DNA of 64,000 nt from Gyrodactylus bullatarudis (Eukaryota > Platyhelminthes > Monogenea > Gyrodactylidea > Gyrodactylidae). Location of the stretch: assembly GCA_012064415.1 (NCBI GenBank), contig SSNU01000234.1, forward strand, positions 162,598 to 226,597. Direction: 5' to 3'. Position numbers and translations under genes: made by a program. Positions 63,375 through 64,000 of the stretch are shown here, one piece after another (the first letter of the stretch is position 1; every line of letters begins with the position of its first letter). The notes under the pieces are model-generated. The model was not told where the DNA came from and made no database searches. It saw only the letters and a program-made list of their open reading frames with translations.

Positions 63375-64000
63375 ATGATTCCAAATTTATTATTATCATT
63401 CATAAGTATTCTTCCTAATTTATTCGGATCATTCGTATATGATGCTAGAATTACTAATGTTCAATTGAACGGAATAAAATGTGAAAGCTCAGCATACATA
63501 CAAAAGTTTTGTCTTCAGGAAAATTGTTTGAAATCACAAAAAAATAACCAAGGCAGTTTTATGCCTGAACTTAACCAAAGAATTGAGCAAACTTTAAGCA
63601 TTCAGGTAATCTTAAATAATTTCACGAAAGAACCCAAATTTGACAATAGATTATTTTTGTGCCATAAACGGTATCTCAAAATCCATTGCAAGACTGGAAC
63701 GTCAATTAGAATTCAATTTGGAAAATCCAATGACAATGACGCTAGAAGGTCGCTCGCATTTAGATGGTTTCGTTGCAATAGAATTGAACATACATTTTAG
63801 ATGTTCTGAAAACTTTTATTCGAATAACTGTGATAAACTATGTATTCCTAATGAACGATTTGGATGTGAAAGTAAAACTGGAAATATTATTTGCACTGAA
63901 AATTTCAGCGGAAAAACTTGTTCCTTCCAAAGGAAAATGAATCGAAGTTCTTGTTCATCATTTGGATATTATAAGGCAACAGAGAAAACGGATGGATACC
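63375..64000 (+). CDS. Delta/Serrate-type Notch ligand, N-terminal part (runs off the window)
   Basis: Ligands of this family activate Notch on neighbouring cells. The frame begins with a signal peptide (MIPNLLLSFISILPNLFG) and an MNNL-like start (GSFVYDARITNVQLNG, then QKFCLQE). The DSL domain follows in the next frame: HFRCSENFYSNNCDKLC, RFGCESK, then NFSGKTC, with the six DSL cysteines. The MNNL-DSL link (LEGRSHLDGFVAIELNIHFR) is also in that second frame. The frame change falls between about 63606 and 63650. It can be explained by a 25-nt intron (63606-63630, GTAATC to GAAAG) that joins the frames in phase, or by a one-base frameshift. EGF repeats and the membrane span would lie beyond the window. 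Confidence 0.75.

Noticed and set aside
1..64000. Bacterial-type features: operons with ribosome binding sites, CRISPR arrays, rRNA, prophage
   Set aside because: None seen. All real genes carry spliceosomal introns and animal domains.

Overview
This is AT-rich nuclear DNA from a bilaterian animal. Genes are split by spliceosomal introns (GTGAG/GTAAG donors, pyrimidine-AG acceptors), and the families are animal ones: FIG4, a GCC2-like golgin, a FERM protein, FoxD, a PTPN1/2-type phosphatase, stathmins, F-spondin, a basigin-like receptor and a Notch ligand. Three features together suggest a lophotrochozoan, most likely a parasitic flatworm: many introns of 28-38 nt; a type I hammerhead ribozyme of the schistosome kind, with a tRNA-like SINE copy; and closely spaced same-strand genes that look trans-spliced. 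The phylum is an inference; no marker gene proves it.

Layout. Positions 86-11489 (minus) hold a possible polycistronic cluster, in transcription order: GCC2-like golgin (11489-7297), FIG4 phosphoinositide phosphatase (7159-2770), an unknown gene ending at 756, and a second unknown gene (696-86). Gaps are as short as 137 and 52 bp. FIG4's first coding exon has a splice acceptor but no ATG of its own near the right place. Diverging from the golgin across 155 bp is a 23-exon plus-strand gene (11645-25348) encoding FERM, FERM-adjacent, SPRY, SPRY and an NPF-motif tail. I know of no described protein with this architecture, and it is my main candidate for something new. Positions 25349-32871 are gene-poor and repeat-bearing. 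A FoxD forkhead gene lies at 32872-34077, a LIM-domain gene at 38812-38159, a predicted tail-anchored membrane protein at 42507-41411, and a PTP1B/TCPTP-type phosphatase at 47571-46532. Positions 48600-50450 carry broken LINE and Ty3/gypsy copies. Two stathmin-family genes sit in tandem (51296-52836 and 53612-53920). F-spondin with Kunitz domains (60674-57637) and a basigin-like Ig receptor (63203-61542) follow on the minus strand. A Delta/Serrate-type ligand starts at 63375 and runs off the window.

Mobile DNA is plentiful in introns and spacers: several non-autonomous inverted-repeat elements, mariner, piggyBac and LINE remnants, and a hammerhead ribozyme enclosed by roughly 95-bp inverted repeats in golgin intron 6. 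GCC2 and FIG4 both act on Golgi/endosome membranes, and NPF motifs bind endocytic EH-domain proteins, so the 5' third of the window may have a membrane-traffic theme; this is inference. Exon joins for GCC2, the FERM-SPRY gene, spondin, the basigin-like gene, stathmin 1, unknown gene Y and the PTP were worked out by hand. In each, the visible exons keep one reading frame across every junction.
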